13,128 nucleotides of DNA, from assembly GCA_015232865.1 (NCBI GenBank), contig JADFYU010000064.1:1-13128 (forward strand), written 5' to 3'. This document shows, in pieces, positions 12,274-13,128 of the stretch (positions are counted from its first letter, which is position 1; every line of letters starts with the position of its first letter). The notes beneath the pieces are model-generated. The model saw only the letters and a list, made by a program, of their open reading frames with translations. It had not been told where the DNA came from and searched no databases. The DNA is from Magnetococcales bacterium. GTDB lineage: Bacteria > Pseudomonadota > Magnetococcia > Magnetococcales > UBA8363. The position numbers and the translations under genes are program-made.

Positions 12274-12967
12274 GATCCGGGGTCTGTTTCTGAAGGGTGT
12301 GATGCAGAATGACGATATATTCGACCAGGTTTTGGATGATCTGATCCTTTGCACTTTCCTGAAAATCCATAGATTCGCCGGCGATCAGGTTGTTCAAATC
12401 CGGTTCTTTGGAAAACACGGGCACCTGTTTGCCGAACTCCTCAACCAATTCGCTGATCTTCTCTATGCGTACAACCAGCACGGCAATAATTTGATCCTTG
12501 ATTTTGCTTCGGGTATTGAAATTCAGCTTTGCCAGAATGCTGTGTTCAAAACAGATGACGATAATCGGTGCCGTTTCGTCGGGACAGAGGGTGGCGATGA
12601 GTTTTTCGGAGAGGACGGAGCTTGGTATCTCCGGGGAGTGGTTGGGGCGTGAATGAACAATGACGTTGGAGGTCCGTTTTTGCTTGGTCAAAAAGGAGAT
12701 CTCACCAAAAAAATCGCCAGGCAACAGCTCCGCCAGCGGAATGGATGCCCCCTCCCGGACCACGCTGGCCCGACCGGACAGGAGAAAAAACAGCACCCGA
12801 TCGGAGCTTCCCTGTTGAATGAGAAATTCACCGGTTTGATAGGTGATCAAATCAGCACCGGCTAGTAAAAGTTCCAATTTTTCCCAGTCGGAGAACGTAT
12901 CAAAAAACGGCAGGCAATCCAAGCAGGTCAAAAGAACTGAAGTTTCTTCCGGTGAGATAACACGCAT
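12266..12967 (-). CDS. Cyclic-nucleotide-binding-domain protein, single domain
   Basis: The central part matches the cNMP-binding beta-roll: YQTGEFLIQQGSSDRVLFFLLSGRASV, then the phosphate-binding cassette PGDFFGEISFLTKQKRTSN with the key G-E and R-T pairs. No DNA-binding helix-turn-helix follows, so it is not a CRP-type activator. An unusual stretch of about 40 residues (SRPNHSPEIPSS... to IVICFEHS) separates the cassette from the last strand, and the C-terminal 70 residues look helical, ending in LVEYIVILHHTL. It may bind cAMP, cGMP or no nucleotide and probably acts through protein contacts (inference). The ATG at 12967 gives 233 residues and has a GGA element about 8 nt upstream. In-frame ATGs at 12976 and 13009 and a GTG at 13030 are alternatives with weak or no ribosome-binding sites. 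Confidence 0.82.
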   Translation of the reverse strand: MRVISPEETSVLLTCLDCLPFFDTFSDWEKLELLLAGADLITYQTGEFLIQQGSSDRVLFFLLSGRASVVREGASIPLAELLPGDFFGEISFLTKQKRTSNVIVHSRPNHSPEIPSSVLSEKLIATLCPDETAPIIVICFEHSILAKLNFNTRSKIKDQIIAVLVVRIEKISELVEEFGKQVPVFSKEPDLNNLIAGESMDFQESAKDQIIQNLVEYIVILHHTLQKQTPDLG

Positions 12968-13067
12968 GATTTTCATCCGTAAGAATAAATCGAAACATCC
13001 CGTAACCATACCGATAATTTCAGCATACACTAGATGAAATCGGTCTTACAACCTAGTACCGAGTGGC

Positions 13068-13128
13068 AGGAGTAAGTCAACAAATATGCAATTATAGGGA
13101 ATCCAATACCGGGCAAGGTTTCGTTAAC
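13068..13128 (-). promoter_or_regulatory. Possible promoter region of the cNMP-binding-protein gene
   Basis: A perfect TATAAT on the minus strand (13091-13096) has no good -35 box at 17 nt. TTGACT downstream of it has only a 3-of-6 -10 partner (TACTAG). The remaining bases to the right edge show no coding feature. Confidence 0.3.

Overview
The window is a stretch of a Gram-negative chromosome. An apolipoprotein N-acyltransferase, a periplasm-facing von Willebrand factor A (VWA) protein and proteobacterial-type housekeeping genes point to Pseudomonadota. The NTCHIREKA motif of MiaB resembles alphaproteobacterial MiaB. A PgpH-type 7TM-HD protein, however, is unusual there. Together these suggest a lineage near Alphaproteobacteria, for example Magnetococcales. 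This is inference from remembered motifs, not from a search.

Layout, left to right; every gene is on the minus strand except one small membrane protein. (1) 1-2883 is an accessory block. In transcription order it holds a Xre/MbcA-type antitoxin, a RES-domain toxin, an ECF sigma factor, and a membrane-anchored VWA protein that runs off the left edge exactly at its metal-binding motif. The four genes are tightly packed (4-nt overlap, 17-nt gap, 3-nt gap), so the toxin-antitoxin promoter could also drive the sigma factor and its presumed partner. (2) 3045-9796 is a compact core operon: miaB, phoH (ybeZ), a 7TM-HD phosphodiesterase (pgpH-like), ybeY and lnt. Three of its four junctions overlap, and a good promoter lies upstream of miaB. 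The cluster links tRNA modification, rRNA maturation, cyclic-nucleotide turnover and lipoprotein maturation. The corC/ybeX gene that often sits between ybeY and lnt is absent. (3) 9972-11655 is a second core operon: a DUF523/TudS-like protein, rsmD and coaD. (4) 11871-12263 (+) is an unrecognised three-helix membrane protein, converging on (5) 12266-12967 (-), a single-domain cyclic-nucleotide-binding-like protein. Their stop codons lie 2 bp apart inside a 13-bp palindrome.

No tRNA, rRNA, CRISPR array or insertion sequence was seen. There is no gene-free stretch over 300 bases. No convincing intrinsic terminator was found in any of the intergenic gaps. The most unusual part is the toxin-antitoxin / ECF sigma / VWA arrangement at the left end.
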